A stretch of 64,000 bases of DNA from Acinetobacter rathckeae (GCF_015627125.1 NZ_VTDO01000001.1:248001-312000); one strand, 5' to 3'. Shown: positions 1 to 9,808, counted from the first letter of the stretch. Notes: generated by a model not told the origin, from the sequence alone. Program-made: numbers and translations.

Positions 1-29
1 CAAGGCCATGCTACTTACGAATAAGATTG

Positions 30-38
30 TGTTAGAAT
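30..38 (+). promoter_or_regulatory. extended -10 promoter element for hemA
   Basis: The bases TGtTAGAAT form an extended -10 element about 130 bases before hemA. No good -35 hexamer lies 17 bases upstream, as is usual with extended -10 promoters. Nearly the same element precedes coaD and rnpB in this window. The call rests on sequence pattern only. Confidence 0.45.
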
Positions 39-167
39 AGCGCCGAATCAGTATTCCTGAATGCTTGCGAGAGAGGTATTGCAAGTTGTTATCCAATTTT
101 TCTGATGACCATACATATGATGCACAATAACACATGCATAATTTTTGTTAAATGATGATGTGACTAG

Positions 168-1457
168 ATGACGTTTTTTGCCCTTGGTGTCAACCATCAT
201 ACAGCAACTGTTGAATTACGTGAGCGAATTGCTTTTAATGCAACTCGTTTGTCTGAGCTATTGCTTGTACAATCAAAACAAGATGTATTAAGCGACTTGG
301 TTGTGGTGTCTACCTGTAATCGTACAGAAGTGTATGCCAATGCAGATTCAGCACAGGTTTTGCTTGAATGGTTAGCAAATACCAATGGTGTGGCGGTGTC
401 TGAGCTGTCTAACCATGTGTATTGTCATGAAGATATTCAGGCTGTGTCGCATTTAATGCGAGTGGCCAGTGGCTTGGATTCTTTAATGTTGGGTGAGCCA
501 CAAATTTTAGGCCAAGTAAAAAGTGCGTTATCGTTGGCTAAAACTCAAGGAACAGTGTCTTCAAGTTTAAATCGCATTTTTGACTATGCGTTTTATGCAG
601 CCAAGCGTGTTCGTTCTGAAACAGCCGTGGGTAGTCATGCAGTGTCTATGGGCTATGCTGTGGCACAGCTTGCACACCAAGTATTTAGTCACCCTGAAAA
701 GCTAGTGGTGTTAATGATGGCTGCGGGTGAAATGAACAGCTTAGTTGCAAAGCATATGGCAGATATGGGGGTTGCAAAAATTTTGATTTGTAACCGAGGT
801 GTTGAGCGTGCACAACTGTTAGCCGCAGAGTTAGAGTCATCAGTAGATGTAGAGATTATTCCGTTTTCAGATTTAGAAAAAAATTTACACCGTGCAGATG
901 TGATTTCAAGCTGTACAGGAAGTTTGCATCAAGTGATTGAGTTTAATGCAGTAAAAGCTGCTTTAAAACGACGCCGTTACCAGCAAATGTTGTTGGTTGA
1001 TTTGGCCGTGCCACGAGATATTGACCCTAAAGTCGATGTGTTAGATGGTGTTTATTTATATGGTGTTGATGACTTACAAACAGTCATTGATGAAAATTTA
1101 GCACAGCGTCGTCAGGCTGCTGTGGAAGCCGAAGTCATGGTCAATCAGTTGGCGATGCAATTGGTATCGCATCAAAAATTGAGACATGCAGGTGGTGTTA
1201 TTGGTGCATATCGTGATGCGGGGCATCATATTCAACAAAAAGAATTGGCACTGGCATTACAACAGATTGAATCTGGTGAGGATGTGACAGAGGTAATGCA
1301 AAACTTTGCACATCGATTAACCAATAAGTTGATGCACCCTACGTCTATTTTGTTGCGTGAAGCGGTTAAAGAAGATGAGCCTGAATACTTTGAGTGGTTA
1401 AAAACACACTTGCAACAAATATTGCGTGATGGTCGTTCAAATAAGCACTCAAATTAG
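168..1457 (+). CDS. hemA: glutamyl-tRNA reductase
   Basis: Cytosolic NADPH-dependent enzyme that reduces glutamyl-tRNA(Glu) to glutamate-1-semialdehyde, the first committed step of C5-pathway haem synthesis. The 429-residue length fits the family. The N-terminal catalytic domain shows the active-site Cys50 in the motif STCNRTE, followed by the glutamate/tRNA-binding region with [10 protein letters not shown] near residue 110. The NADPH domain has the stretch AAGEMNS near residue 186, where many homologues have GAGEM. A C-terminal helical dimerisation domain follows. hemL, which takes the product, lies at 34.3 kb in the same window but is not linked. A long leader of about 130 bases separates the likely promoter from the ATG. 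Confidence 0.97.
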   Translation: MTFFALGVNHHTATVELRERIAFNATRLSELLLVQSKQDVLSDLVVVSTCNRTEVYANADSAQVLLEWLANTNGVAVSELSNHVYCHEDIQAVSHLMRVASGLDSLMLGEPQILGQVKSALSLAKTQGTVSSSLNRIFDYAFYAAKRVRSETAVGSHAVSMGYAVAQLAHQVFSHPEKLVVLMMAAGEMNSLVAKHMADMGVAKILICNRGVERAQLLAAELESSVDVEIIPFSDLEKNLHRADVISSCTGSLHQVIEFNAVKAALKRRRYQQMLLVDLAVPRDIDPKVDVLDGVYLYGVDDLQTVIDENLAQRRQAAVEAEVMVNQLAMQLVSHQKLRHAGGVIGAYRDAGHHIQQKELALALQQIESGEDVTEVMQNFAHRLTNKLMHPTSILLREAVKEDEPEYFEWLKTHLQQILRDGRSNKHSN

Positions 1458-1720
1458 CTTTTAGGCAAAATATAACATTCTTAGAAGTCAATATTTTATT
1501 TTGAACTCATTGGTCATTTATTGTTTTGAATATAAGTTTTTGATATTTATTGTTTTGTTGTTTATTTTTAGAATTTTTTAGACTTAATCCTCTTGGCGAA
1601 AAACAACATTTGGTTGTAATATCTTTGTAGATGAATTACTCGCCAATAAGCAGGTTACATATGGGTGTAAATGAAACTGCTTAGGGCTACTAAAGTTGCG
1701 ATTGAGTTGAGGTGATGACA

Positions 1721-2002
1721 ATGAAAAATAAAGAGTTAAGTCAGCTATTACAACAAGTGTCTCATGCACCGTGGGTTCGTCATGGCCGTGCTTATCAGCG
1801 TTTGGCTTTGATTAAGCTCAATGAAAAAGCGGGGACATTTAAGCAAAATTTTCCTGAAAATATGAAGATTCACCTTCCATCTATTGGTGTGTTTGATGGT
1901 GAGTTCGAAGAGTTACAACAAAAACAAAAAGAGTCTTTGCATGAGAAACGTGTACACGTACAGCAGTTTGTACGTAGTCAATGTAACCGTTTCTTTCACT
2001 AA
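1721..2002 (+). CDS. small conserved-looking protein of unknown function
   Basis: A 93-residue basic, probably cytosolic protein that I do not recognise. It has no signal peptide or membrane segment and is rich in Lys, Gln and His. The reading frame opens at a GTG at 1712, but the ATG at 1721 is better placed: the Shine-Dalgarno sequence GAGGTG ends six bases before it. A 263-base AT-rich gap separates it from hemA, and a good terminator follows directly, so it is probably a single-gene transcript. A clear ribosome-binding site and terminator support it as a real gene. No function can be inferred. Confidence 0.75.
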   Translation: MKNKELSQLLQQVSHAPWVRHGRAYQRLALIKLNEKAGTFKQNFPENMKIHLPSIGVFDGEFEELQQKQKESLHEKRVHVQQFVRSQCNRFFH

Positions 2003-2022
2003 GTTTTAATGATGTATGTGAT

Positions 2023-2049
2023 GGGCAGCTTAGGCTGCCCATTTTTATT
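2023..2049 (+). terminator. intrinsic terminator after the small unknown gene
   Basis: GGGCAGC and GCTGCCC form a perfect 7-bp stem with loop TTAG, followed by ATTTTTATT. It closes the plus-strand unit. The last dnaG codons on the minus strand overlap its U-tract. Confidence 0.8.
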
Positions 2050-3907
2050 GAATGAGTTTGAGGCTAATTTGTTTGGTCAGCTCATTGAGCTTTAAGCGTA
2101 AGTGCTGTGACTCTGCAAGTGAGTTCGGTCGTTTCATTTTCTGCTTTAAGTAGTCTTCTTGTAGGCTAAGCGAATATTCTTTAGCCAAGTTTAAAGCCTT
2201 TTCAGGTGATTCAATTAAATTAAAGATATTGGTTGTTTTTAAGATTGTCGTAACTTCATGTGATACCGCTGTGGTTGCTCCGAGTAAGTAGTATACAGCG
2301 GCATCTGGATCTTCAGGTAAGTGGTCAAACACCTTGTCTAGTGTGTTGAGTATATAACCGAGCAGGTCTTCTTGCGGTATATAGGCGCGTAGTTGCTCAA
2401 ACTCTTTATATAAAAATGGCTGACTAATCAGTAGTGCAATGGCAAAGTCTTTATCTTTGGTCTGAATATTAAAAGACAGAGACGCATCGTTATTGTTATT
2501 TGGGGTAAAGCGTCGTCCTAAGCCTAACTTTTCTCGAAAAGCTTGAGCGAGTAGGTAACGATACGAGCCCTTGGGAGGTAGCATGTTGGTGAGGTTTTTA
2601 AGCTCTCCCATGACATGGCTTTTCCCCTCTGGGTGGGTAATATTTTCACCCTGTGTAAGTAGTACAAATAAGAAATCTGACAGTAATGGGGCAGTTTGCC
2701 ACAGCGACTTAAAATGCTCTACACCTTCTCGTTGTATGAGTGAGTCTGGGTCATGGTCATTGGGTAGAATAAAGAATTTTAACTCTCTACCATCTTCTAA
2801 AAGTGGTAAAGCAATTTCTAGTGTTCTACGGGCGGCTTTTTGCCCTGCTTGGTCACCATCAAAGGCAATGGTTAATCGAGGGTTACGCTTAAATAAAATA
2901 TTTAAATGTTCTGTGTTACTTGCTGTACCGAGTGTTGCTACGCCACCATGAATGCCTGCTTGACTCAGTGAAATAACATCCATATAGCCTTCGACCATAA
3001 GCCAGTCTTTGGCTTTGTTTTTTGAGCCTTCGTATAGGCCATACAGTAGTTGGTTCTTATGAAAAATCTCTGAGTCTGGCGAGTTGATATATTTAGGCTT
3101 GATGTCATTGTTGAGTGCTCGACCACCAAAACCGACAATACGGCCTTTGACATCTCGAATAGGAAAAATGACACGTTCACGCAGTAGGTTGAAATCTCGA
3201 CCATTGTCACTGGTACGAATCAGCCCAACTTTTTTTAAGCCTTCAATGTCTGCTGCAAAGGCTTTGTCTAGGTGTTGCCAGTCTTCAGGTGCATAGCCCA
3301 AACGCCAATCATCTATCGTACTTTGGCTTAAACCACGTTGCTTAAAGTATTGCTGTGCTGTCGTGCTGTGTTTGAGTTGTTGTTGATAAAACTGTGCCAC
3401 ATTTTCGAGTAGGTCGTATAAGTTACCTTCTTCGACAATATCTGGTGCTATAAATGGCTCTGAGTGGTCAAAGTCGTATTGTTCTGAGAACATGGCAAAC
3501 GGGTCATGCTCTGGCTGAAAAGTAACATGTTCTTCTGTGGGTTTGGTACTGTCTGGTACGACCTGTGCTGGTGTATTGGTTTTCTTATAGCTGAGTTTTT
3601 TCTGGTCTGTATTGTCTTTGGGGAGTTCTATGCCTGTTTGGTTGGATAAGTCTTTCATGACATCAATAAAGTTACGACTGTCGATGTCCATTAAAAAACG
3701 AATCGCATTACCATTGGCTTGGCAACCAAAGCAGTGATAGTACTGTTTGTCTTGATAAACGTGAAAAGAGGGGCTTTTTTCTTGGTGAAAAGGGCAACAC
3801 CCTGAATACGTTCGCCCTGTTTTTTTGAGTTTCACACGTTGGCCAATCAACTCGACAAGGTCGACTCTGTCTAAAATATGGTCGATGGTCTGTTGTGGAA
3901 TGGCCAT
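2045..3907 (-). CDS. dnaG: DNA primase
   Basis: Primase that lays RNA primers for replication. The 620-residue protein has an N-terminal CHC2 zinc finger (CPFH near residue 38 and YHCFGC about 20 residues later). The TOPRIM catalytic core has VEGYMDV and AFDGDQAG. A C-terminal DnaB-interaction region ends the protein. Between the zinc domain and the polymerase core there is a polar, acidic linker at about residues 100-165 that is longer than in E. coli DnaG. The gene lies downstream of bamD on the same strand, but a terminator sits between them, so it probably has its own promoter. It is not next to rpsU or rpoD here. Confidence 0.97.
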   Translation of the reverse strand: MAIPQQTIDHILDRVDLVELIGQRVKLKKTGRTYSGCCPFHQEKSPSFHVYQDKQYYHCFGCQANGNAIRFLMDIDSRNFIDVMKDLSNQTGIELPKDNTDQKKLSYKKTNTPAQVVPDSTKPTEEHVTFQPEHDPFAMFSEQYDFDHSEPFIAPDIVEEGNLYDLLENVAQFYQQQLKHSTTAQQYFKQRGLSQSTIDDWRLGYAPEDWQHLDKAFAADIEGLKKVGLIRTSDNGRDFNLLRERVIFPIRDVKGRIVGFGGRALNNDIKPKYINSPDSEIFHKNQLLYGLYEGSKNKAKDWLMVEGYMDVISLSQAGIHGGVATLGTASNTEHLNILFKRNPRLTIAFDGDQAGQKAARRTLEIALPLLEDGRELKFFILPNDHDPDSLIQREGVEHFKSLWQTAPLLSDFLFVLLTQGENITHPEGKSHVMGELKNLTNMLPPKGSYRYLLAQAFREKLGLGRRFTPNNNNDASLSFNIQTKDKDFAIALLISQPFLYKEFEQLRAYIPQEDLLGYILNTLDKVFDHLPEDPDAAVYYLLGATTAVSHEVTTILKTTNIFNLIESPEKALNLAKEYSLSLQEDYLKQKMKRPNSLAESQHLRLKLNELTKQISLKLIQ

Positions 3908-3963
3908 GAATCATGTACTCAAAAGGTGGATGTGTGGTTACAGTGTAGCAAAAGTAAATAGAA

Positions 3964-3990
3964 TAAAAAAAGGCGAGCATTGCCCGCCTT
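3964..3990 (-). terminator. intrinsic terminator of bamD
   Basis: AAGGCGAGC and GCCCGCCTT pair over 9 positions with one mismatch around the loop ATT. On the minus strand the hairpin is followed by six Ts (3965-3970). It lies between bamD and dnaG and separates the two transcripts. Confidence 0.8.
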
Positions 3991-4007
3991 CATTTTATCT
4001 TACAATT

Positions 4008-5063
4008 TTATGAGTGGTCTTTGTCGAGCATACCAAATGACAAGCGGTTTAACCAACTGCGTGATTCTGCTGGTTTATCTTGTACTTTTGGTTGAGGTTG
4101 TACCGTTGGTGCTTCAACATGCGGACGGTCTAATAAACCAAAGCTGAGTTTATTGGTTAAGCTACGTGATTCAGTATTTTGCTGTGACTTGGTTTGCGTA
4201 TTTTGCTCACCACGACCAAAAATACCAAGTGTGGCACGGTTGAAGAAACTGCCTTCATGGCGTGCTGCTTTTAAGTTTACAGTACCATTGGCTTGTACAA
4301 GGTTTGGATAGTTAAGCTTGAGCACATCAATATATTGTTGAGCAGTCGCTTTATCGCCAAGTGCTGTATAGCCGTAAGCAATTGTGGCTAATGCTTCTGG
4401 TACTTGTGGTGTTTCAGGGAAGTGTTCTACGACCCACTGACCACGTTCAATCGCTGCAACCCATGCTTGACGTTTAATATTAAAGCGGGCAGCTTCCATT
4501 TCGTGTTCAGCAATTTCTTGCCCAATAAACTTCATACGCTCAGCTGCATCAACTGCATATTGGCTTGAAGGGTAGCGTTGAATGAACTCTACGAAGTTTT
4601 GGTAAGCCACTTTTAAGTAACCGACATCACGGTGAGATTGTTTTAACGAGGTATAGCGAATAATACCGTCGTAGTTCTCTTCCATGTTAGCCACACCTTT
4701 TGCATAGTATGCATAGTCTAGGTTAGGGCTTTCAGGGTTTGAACGAATAAAACGATCTGCTGCAGTAATGACGGCAGGAAAATCTTTTTGTTGAAACTTG
4801 ACATAAATCAGTTCAAGCTGAGTTTGTGCAATGCGTTGGCCTGTAGGATAGTAAGTATCAATCGATTGCAGATTTTTTGCCGCCTCGTTGTATTGACCTT
4901 TATCTAAAGCAGTTTGAGCAGCACTGAAGTAGGTTTCTTCGGTTGCTTTTGGTCCAAGATCGGCAGTTTCTTTTTTTGATGGATTACTGCTACAGCCCAC
5001 AAATGTACAAGCAACGCCTAAAGAAAGCGCAAGCATCGTAACTTTATAACGTGGTAGCGACAT
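4008..5063 (-). CDS. bamD: outer-membrane assembly lipoprotein BamD (ComL)
   Basis: Lipoprotein subunit of the BAM complex that inserts beta-barrel proteins into the outer membrane. A type II signal peptide ends in the lipobox FVGC near residue 24. TPR-like helical repeats follow to about residue 265, including the QRYPSSQYA stretch. At 351 residues it is about 100 longer than E. coli BamD. The extra tail is polar and Gln/Thr-rich and contains a short motif three times: 271-286, 299-315 and 334-350, with the core N-[RK]-x-[ST]-[FL]-G. The ATG is preceded by GAGGAA. rluD starts divergently, an arrangement often seen for comL/rluD. Confidence 0.95.
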   Translation of the reverse strand: MSLPRYKVTMLALSLGVACTFVGCSSNPSKKETADLGPKATEETYFSAAQTALDKGQYNEAAKNLQSIDTYYPTGQRIAQTQLELIYVKFQQKDFPAVITAADRFIRSNPESPNLDYAYYAKGVANMEENYDGIIRYTSLKQSHRDVGYLKVAYQNFVEFIQRYPSSQYAVDAAERMKFIGQEIAEHEMEAARFNIKRQAWVAAIERGQWVVEHFPETPQVPEALATIAYGYTALGDKATAQQYIDVLKLNYPNLVQANGTVNLKAARHEGSFFNRATLGIFGRGEQNTQTKSQQNTESRSLTNKLSFGLLDRPHVEAPTVQPQPKVQDKPAESRSWLNRLSFGMLDKDHS

Positions 5064-5136
5064 AAAAATTCCTCAGTTAATACGGGCAATGAGCTACAAT
5101 GGCACTATTAAACCATTAATTGTTCTAATGAGCCAA

Positions 5137-6189
5137 ATGACTTTGACAAAATATTCTCATTCTAATCTGACAGAAACAGATTTTAACTTACTTGAAGAGA
5201 CTGACGCAGCAGATAATCATACTTCTGCGACCACTGCAACACATTTATCGTTGCAGGTTCAGTTGGACGAACAGTATGCAGGTCTACGTGTAGACCAAGT
5301 TGCAGCAACCATTTGGGCAGACTTCTCACGAGAGAAGCTGAAACAATGGATGAATGATGGTTATCTGTTACTGAATGGCAACAAAGTAAAGCCTAAAACC
5401 CGCTGTGAAGGTACAGAAAAATTAACCTTAGAGGTTGATTTAGAGCCACAAACCTATTGTCAGCCTGAAAATATTCCTTTAAATATTATTTATGAAGATG
5501 ATGATATTTTAGTGATTGATAAGCCTGTAGGTATGGTGGTTCACCCAGGTGCAGGTAATCCAACAGGCACGTTGGTTAATGCAATTTTGCATCATGTGCC
5601 TAAGTCTGTGGAGTTATCTCGTGCAGGGCTTGTACACCGTATTGATAAAGATACTTCAGGTCTGTTGGTGGTTGCAAAAACGCTTGAAGCACAATTTTCA
5701 TTGTCACAACAGCTGGCTAAAAAGACAGTGTATCGTGTCTATGATCTGATCGTGTATGGCAATGTCATTGCAGGTGGTACGATTGATGAACCCATTAAAC
5801 GCCACCCTGTAGACCGTATTAAAATGACTGTGTTGCCCGGTGGGCGTGATGCAGTGACGCATTATAATGTGAAAGAGCGTTTTCAACATTTTACACGTGT
5901 ACAAGCACAGTTAGAAACGGGACGTACGCACCAAATTCGTGTTCACTTTAGCTACATTGGTTTTGGACTGCTCGGTGACCCTGTGTATATGAATCGTGTG
6001 CGTGTGCCAGCAGGTGCATCTGAGCGTTTAGCAGAGACTTTGCGAGGTTTTCGCCGTCAAGCACTGCATGCGGCTAAATTGGGTCTAATTCACCCAAGAA
6101 CACGAGAAGAAATGTTGTTTGAAGCACCGTGGGCGGATGACTTTAAAACACTTGTTGATGTTTTACGCGAAGAAAATAAAGCCTATTAA
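5137..6189 (+). CDS. rluD: 23S rRNA pseudouridine synthase D
   Basis: Makes pseudouridines in helix 69 of 23S rRNA (positions 1911, 1915 and 1917 in E. coli). An S4-like RNA-binding domain (AGLRVDQVAATIW, then FSREKLKQWM) precedes the catalytic domain with the signature HRIDKDTSGLLVVAKT, which contains the catalytic Asp, and GRTHQIRVH. The frame is open from an ATG at 5089, but only 25 bases would then separate it from divergent bamD and a -10-like TACAAT (5095-5100) would fall inside the gene. I therefore prefer the ATG at 5137, with 5128 also possible. No strong ribosome-binding site marks any of them. pgeF follows closely, so the two probably form an operon. Confidence 0.93.
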   Translation: MTLTKYSHSNLTETDFNLLEETDAADNHTSATTATHLSLQVQLDEQYAGLRVDQVAATIWADFSREKLKQWMNDGYLLLNGNKVKPKTRCEGTEKLTLEVDLEPQTYCQPENIPLNIIYEDDDILVIDKPVGMVVHPGAGNPTGTLVNAILHHVPKSVELSRAGLVHRIDKDTSGLLVVAKTLEAQFSLSQQLAKKTVYRVYDLIVYGNVIAGGTIDEPIKRHPVDRIKMTVLPGGRDAVTHYNVKERFQHFTRVQAQLETGRTHQIRVHFSYIGFGLLGDPVYMNRVRVPAGASERLAETLRGFRRQALHAAKLGLIHPRTREEMLFEAPWADDFKTLVDVLREENKAY

Positions 6190-6222
6190 TGGTTGTTGTT
6201 GAATAATATAGAGGATTGCCGA

Positions 6223-6960
6223 ATGCATTTTGTCACAGGATTACCGAAAGGGGTATATGTTGGACAGACGAATGTTATGCATTCGGCAACTCTAGCAACA
6301 GATCAACCAAGTTTAAATGGTTTTAATCTAGCATTACATGTGGGCGATGATCCACAGCGTGTACATACGCACCGTATGACATTGCTCAATGAGTTAAAAC
6401 ACTATGGTGTATATAAACTCAGTTGGTTGGCGCAAACGCATAGTACAATTTGTCATCGTATTGAAAATGAAGTGTATTTTTCACCTTTGAATGGTGATGG
6501 TTTAGTTACTCAGCAAAAAGGCCATGCACTGATGATGATGACGGCCGATTGTTTGCCGATTGTATTGGGCGATGAGCTTGGCTCTGAAGTGGCCACTTTA
6601 CATGCAGGTTGGCGTGGTCTAGCCAGTGGTATGATTGAGCAAACCATTACGAGTATGCATACCAAGCCAAGTTGGGCTTGGTTGGGTGCATGTATTAGCC
6701 AACCGTGTTTTGAAGTAGGGGCAGAAGTTAAAGCCACTTTTTGTGAACGCTATGCTGTAGAGTTTGCATTTCAAGCGTCTGATAAAGCAGGTAAGTATTT
6801 GGCCGATTTATATGCGATTGCTCGATTTATTTTGGCACAATATGGTGTGCTGCATGTTTCGGGTGGTGATGCATGTACTTATAGTCAGTCTAAAGATTAC
6901 TTTTCTTACCGCCGTGATGCCAAGACAGGGCGTATGGCAACGTTTGCTTTTTTGGGCTAA
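6223..6960 (+). CDS. pgeF: peptidoglycan editing factor PgeF (YfiH/DUF152, laccase-like)
   Basis: A 245-residue cytosolic protein of the YfiH/DUF152 family. Family members have been described as copper- or zinc-dependent polyphenol oxidases and as an editing hydrolase that corrects wrong amino acids in UDP-MurNAc precursors. The metal-binding residues are visible: TADCLP, then LHAGWRGL, with further Cys and His in GACISQPCFEVG. I chose the ATG at 6223 because AGAGGA sits seven bases before it and the length then fits the family; the frame also opens at a TTG at 6193. It starts 33 bases after rluD, the usual neighbour, and is probably cotranscribed. Confidence 0.92.
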   Translation: MHFVTGLPKGVYVGQTNVMHSATLATDQPSLNGFNLALHVGDDPQRVHTHRMTLLNELKHYGVYKLSWLAQTHSTICHRIENEVYFSPLNGDGLVTQQKGHALMMMTADCLPIVLGDELGSEVATLHAGWRGLASGMIEQTITSMHTKPSWAWLGACISQPCFEVGAEVKATFCERYAVEFAFQASDKAGKYLADLYAIARFILAQYGVLHVSGGDACTYSQSKDYFSYRRDAKTGRMATFAFLG

Positions 6961-7092
6961 AAATAAAGACATACATATGTAAGTATTTGAAATAATTGGA
7001 ATAGATCAGATCGAAGTTGCATTTTAACTATGATATCTTATTTATAACGTCGATAATATTTATATCAAGCCATTAACAGATGAATAATACTT

Positions 7093-9717
7093 ATGATAAA
7101 TACGCAAGATTTTGAAAGGTTTAAAGCAAGTTTTGATGGGAAATATACACGTTTAGAGCGTGATGCTGAAAGTAATTGGAATATGCTTTTTAAAATAAAA
7201 AAAGCTTTTCCATATCTAGATATTTATACATCGCTTTTTTCTAAAGATAGCCAAAGCAGTATTAGGTATATTCGAGTAGGTATAAAAAAGCTCACAGATC
7301 AACAAGCCACGCAGTTTTTTTTCGATACTTATAATGATACTGATGAAAATTTTATTAAAGTAAATATTTCTAAACAACGTCTTTTAGGTTACCTGAGCCA
7401 AGATACAGTCGATATTGACCATTTATTTACATTTAATGGTGATGGCGATGTATTTCTGGATGAAAAAAATATAGATGTATGTTTAGGTTACTTAAAGCCT
7501 ATTATTGAAGCCGATTGCATCAAGGCTAGTATTGATCTAAATACAGAGGGTCACCTAACTAATGAGTATATGGCTCATTTATTAGAACTAGACAGTGATT
7601 TAAAGAACCAGTTTAATATAGATCGTATTCAACTTTTTCTAAAACACTTAGATTATGCTCAAGTAGAGTCTTTTTATCAGGTTATACAAAGTATACGTAC
7701 GGTATTCCCTAAAATTGATATTTATCATGCAGGTAGTGGTAAATATGGTTATTTAGGCTTTGGTCGAAAAAAAACAATAACGAGTAGAGTGCAAGATTTT
7801 TTATTGGTTAGTCATTTAGGAAATCATGAAAATAATAAGTTAACGTTTAAATTAGGAGTGATCTCTGCTCTAGCTGAATATATTGGTCATTATGATGCCA
7901 ATTTTTCTCTGACGCTTATACCGAGTGTTGTTACGGGACAGGAAGTTACTGATTGGCTATCTAAATTAAAACAATATGCCTTGCAGTATGAAATGAATTT
8001 AGAGGGCAGTGGTAGATATCCAATAGATTATTTGGACTCTCCTTTACAGGCTTATGACGATATTGCAGGTTTAGAAACATACATGACAAATACAACACCA
8101 TTAAATCAAATTTTATTTGGCCCTGCAGGAACAGGAAAAACCTATCATACAGTCAATCATGCTGTAGAGATTGTTGACCCTGAATTTTACAGGTTAAACC
8201 AAGATAATCGTGTTGCATTAAAGCAAGCATTTGATGGCTATGTAGACAATGGTCAGATCAAATTTGTTACATTTCACCAAAGTTTTAGTTATGAGGACTT
8301 TATTGAAGGAATTCGTGCATCAACAAAAGATGGTCAAATTCACTATGAAGTCGAGTCAGGCGTATTTAAACGGCTTTGTCAAACAGCAAGTGAAAATCAT
8401 GATTGTAGAGCAGTTGAACATTTATCCTCTTTAGGCTCGTCTATTTCAAGGGATGAAAAAATAGATCAAGCGATTGATGAGTTGATTGAAAAATCACAGA
8501 TTGAAGAGGTTAAGCTGAACAGCAAAACTGGAGTGGCTATTTTTATTAATGGTGATGGAAATGATCAATTAGAAGTGAGAAATTCACAGGGTAATACAAA
8601 AATTATTACAAAAAATGCCATAAAAAACTATGTCAATAATCCATCTGATCATATGACTTATCAAGATACGTATACATGGACGATTGCAAAATATATACGT
8701 GATGCAATTGATGATGGTCATGCAGTTTCATTGAGTGATGAGTCTGATTTGGATAAAAAAATAGATCGGGTGATTGATGCTTTTGTCAAAAAAGCACAAG
8801 AACAAGAGATTGAGCTTAAGACGAAGACAGGTAAATCATTTGGTGTACGTGCTAATTTAAAAGGCAACTTAGAGGCATTGACATCAAGGGAAACATCTGT
8901 ACCTTTATCAAAGAAATATATCAAAGATTATTTAAAATCATTAAATATTGAAACAATTAATGATGGAACAAGCTATCAGTGGGCAATAGCACAGTTTTTA
9001 CGCCCAGATGTATATGGCATTCACATACAACAGCCAGAGAAAAAGATTGTACTACCATCACGCTATGTCATGATCATTGATGAGATTAACCGTGGAAATA
9101 TCTCTCGAATTTTTGGTGAGTTAATTACTTTAATTGATGAATCAAAACGTTCAGGACAAGATAATACAGAAGCACTCAGTACAATTTTACCTTATTCAAA
9201 AGAGCCTTTGAGTGTGCCAAATAACTTATATATTTTAGGTACAATGAATAGCTCAGATCATTCATTAACAGGCTTAGATTTAGCATTACGCCGTCGCTTT
9301 AACTTTATAGAAATGAAACCTGACTTGACCCCTTTGGAGGGTGTCTATGTTGAGGGTATAAATATTAAAACGTTGTTAGAGCGATTAAATCAGCGCATAG
9401 AAATTTTACTCGATTTACAGCACTGTATTGGTCAGGCATATTTTATGCCGTTGGAAGAAAAACCATATATGTCTGTATTAGGAGAAATATTCCTACAAAA
9501 AATTCTTCCTCTATTGCAGGAGTATTTCTTTGATGATTGGCAAAAAATTGTAGTCGTTTTAAATCATAATCAAATGGTAGAAAAAAAATATGATGCTGAT
9601 CAAGTCTCAAAATTATTCCGTCATCGTGATATAGATGTCGCACGTGAGGTATGGCAAATTAATAAAGATGCCTTGGGGCAAGCAAACCAATATATTGAGA
9701 TATACCAAGATATGTAA
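7093..9717 (+). CDS. mcrB: McrB-like AAA+ NTPase of a type IV restriction system
   Basis: Large motor subunit of a modification-dependent restriction system. The AAA+ core shows Walker A GPAGTGKT (343-350), Walker B IIDE (661-664) followed by NRGN, the McrB-type signature TMNSSD (717-722) and the arginine region LALRRRF. The N-terminal 330 residues do not resemble a reading domain I know. They contain a pattern repeated at 39-45 and 205-211 (FPxxDIY), suggesting a duplicated domain. Between Walker A and B there are about 310 residues, far more than the roughly 75 in E. coli McrB. The insert holds two similar segments of about 90 residues starting near 454 and 554. The gene is more AT-rich than its flanks. 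mcrC follows 91 bases downstream. Confidence 0.88.
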   Translation: MINTQDFERFKASFDGKYTRLERDAESNWNMLFKIKKAFPYLDIYTSLFSKDSQSSIRYIRVGIKKLTDQQATQFFFDTYNDTDENFIKVNISKQRLLGYLSQDTVDIDHLFTFNGDGDVFLDEKNIDVCLGYLKPIIEADCIKASIDLNTEGHLTNEYMAHLLELDSDLKNQFNIDRIQLFLKHLDYAQVESFYQVIQSIRTVFPKIDIYHAGSGKYGYLGFGRKKTITSRVQDFLLVSHLGNHENNKLTFKLGVISALAEYIGHYDANFSLTLIPSVVTGQEVTDWLSKLKQYALQYEMNLEGSGRYPIDYLDSPLQAYDDIAGLETYMTNTTPLNQILFGPAGTGKTYHTVNHAVEIVDPEFYRLNQDNRVALKQAFDGYVDNGQIKFVTFHQSFSYEDFIEGIRASTKDGQIHYEVESGVFKRLCQTASENHDCRAVEHLSSLGSSISRDEKIDQAIDELIEKSQIEEVKLNSKTGVAIFINGDGNDQLEVRNSQGNTKIITKNAIKNYVNNPSDHMTYQDTYTWTIAKYIRDAIDDGHAVSLSDESDLDKKIDRVIDAFVKKAQEQEIELKTKTGKSFGVRANLKGNLEALTSRETSVPLSKKYIKDYLKSLNIETINDGTSYQWAIAQFLRPDVYGIHIQQPEKKIVLPSRYVMIIDEINRGNISRIFGELITLIDESKRSGQDNTEALSTILPYSKEPLSVPNNLYILGTMNSSDHSLTGLDLALRRRFNFIEMKPDLTPLEGVYVEGINIKTLLERLNQRIEILLDLQHCIGQAYFMPLEEKPYMSVLGEIFLQKILPLLQEYFFDDWQKIVVVLNHNQMVEKKYDADQVSKLFRHRDIDVAREVWQINKDALGQANQYIEIYQDM

Positions 9718-9808
9718 TGTTTGTAAAAATTTGATAAAGATTTTGCGAAAGTAATCAGTCTTTTCTACTTTCATTTTCTATTTGATGTGCTAAAGCAGTA
9801 TTTATAGT

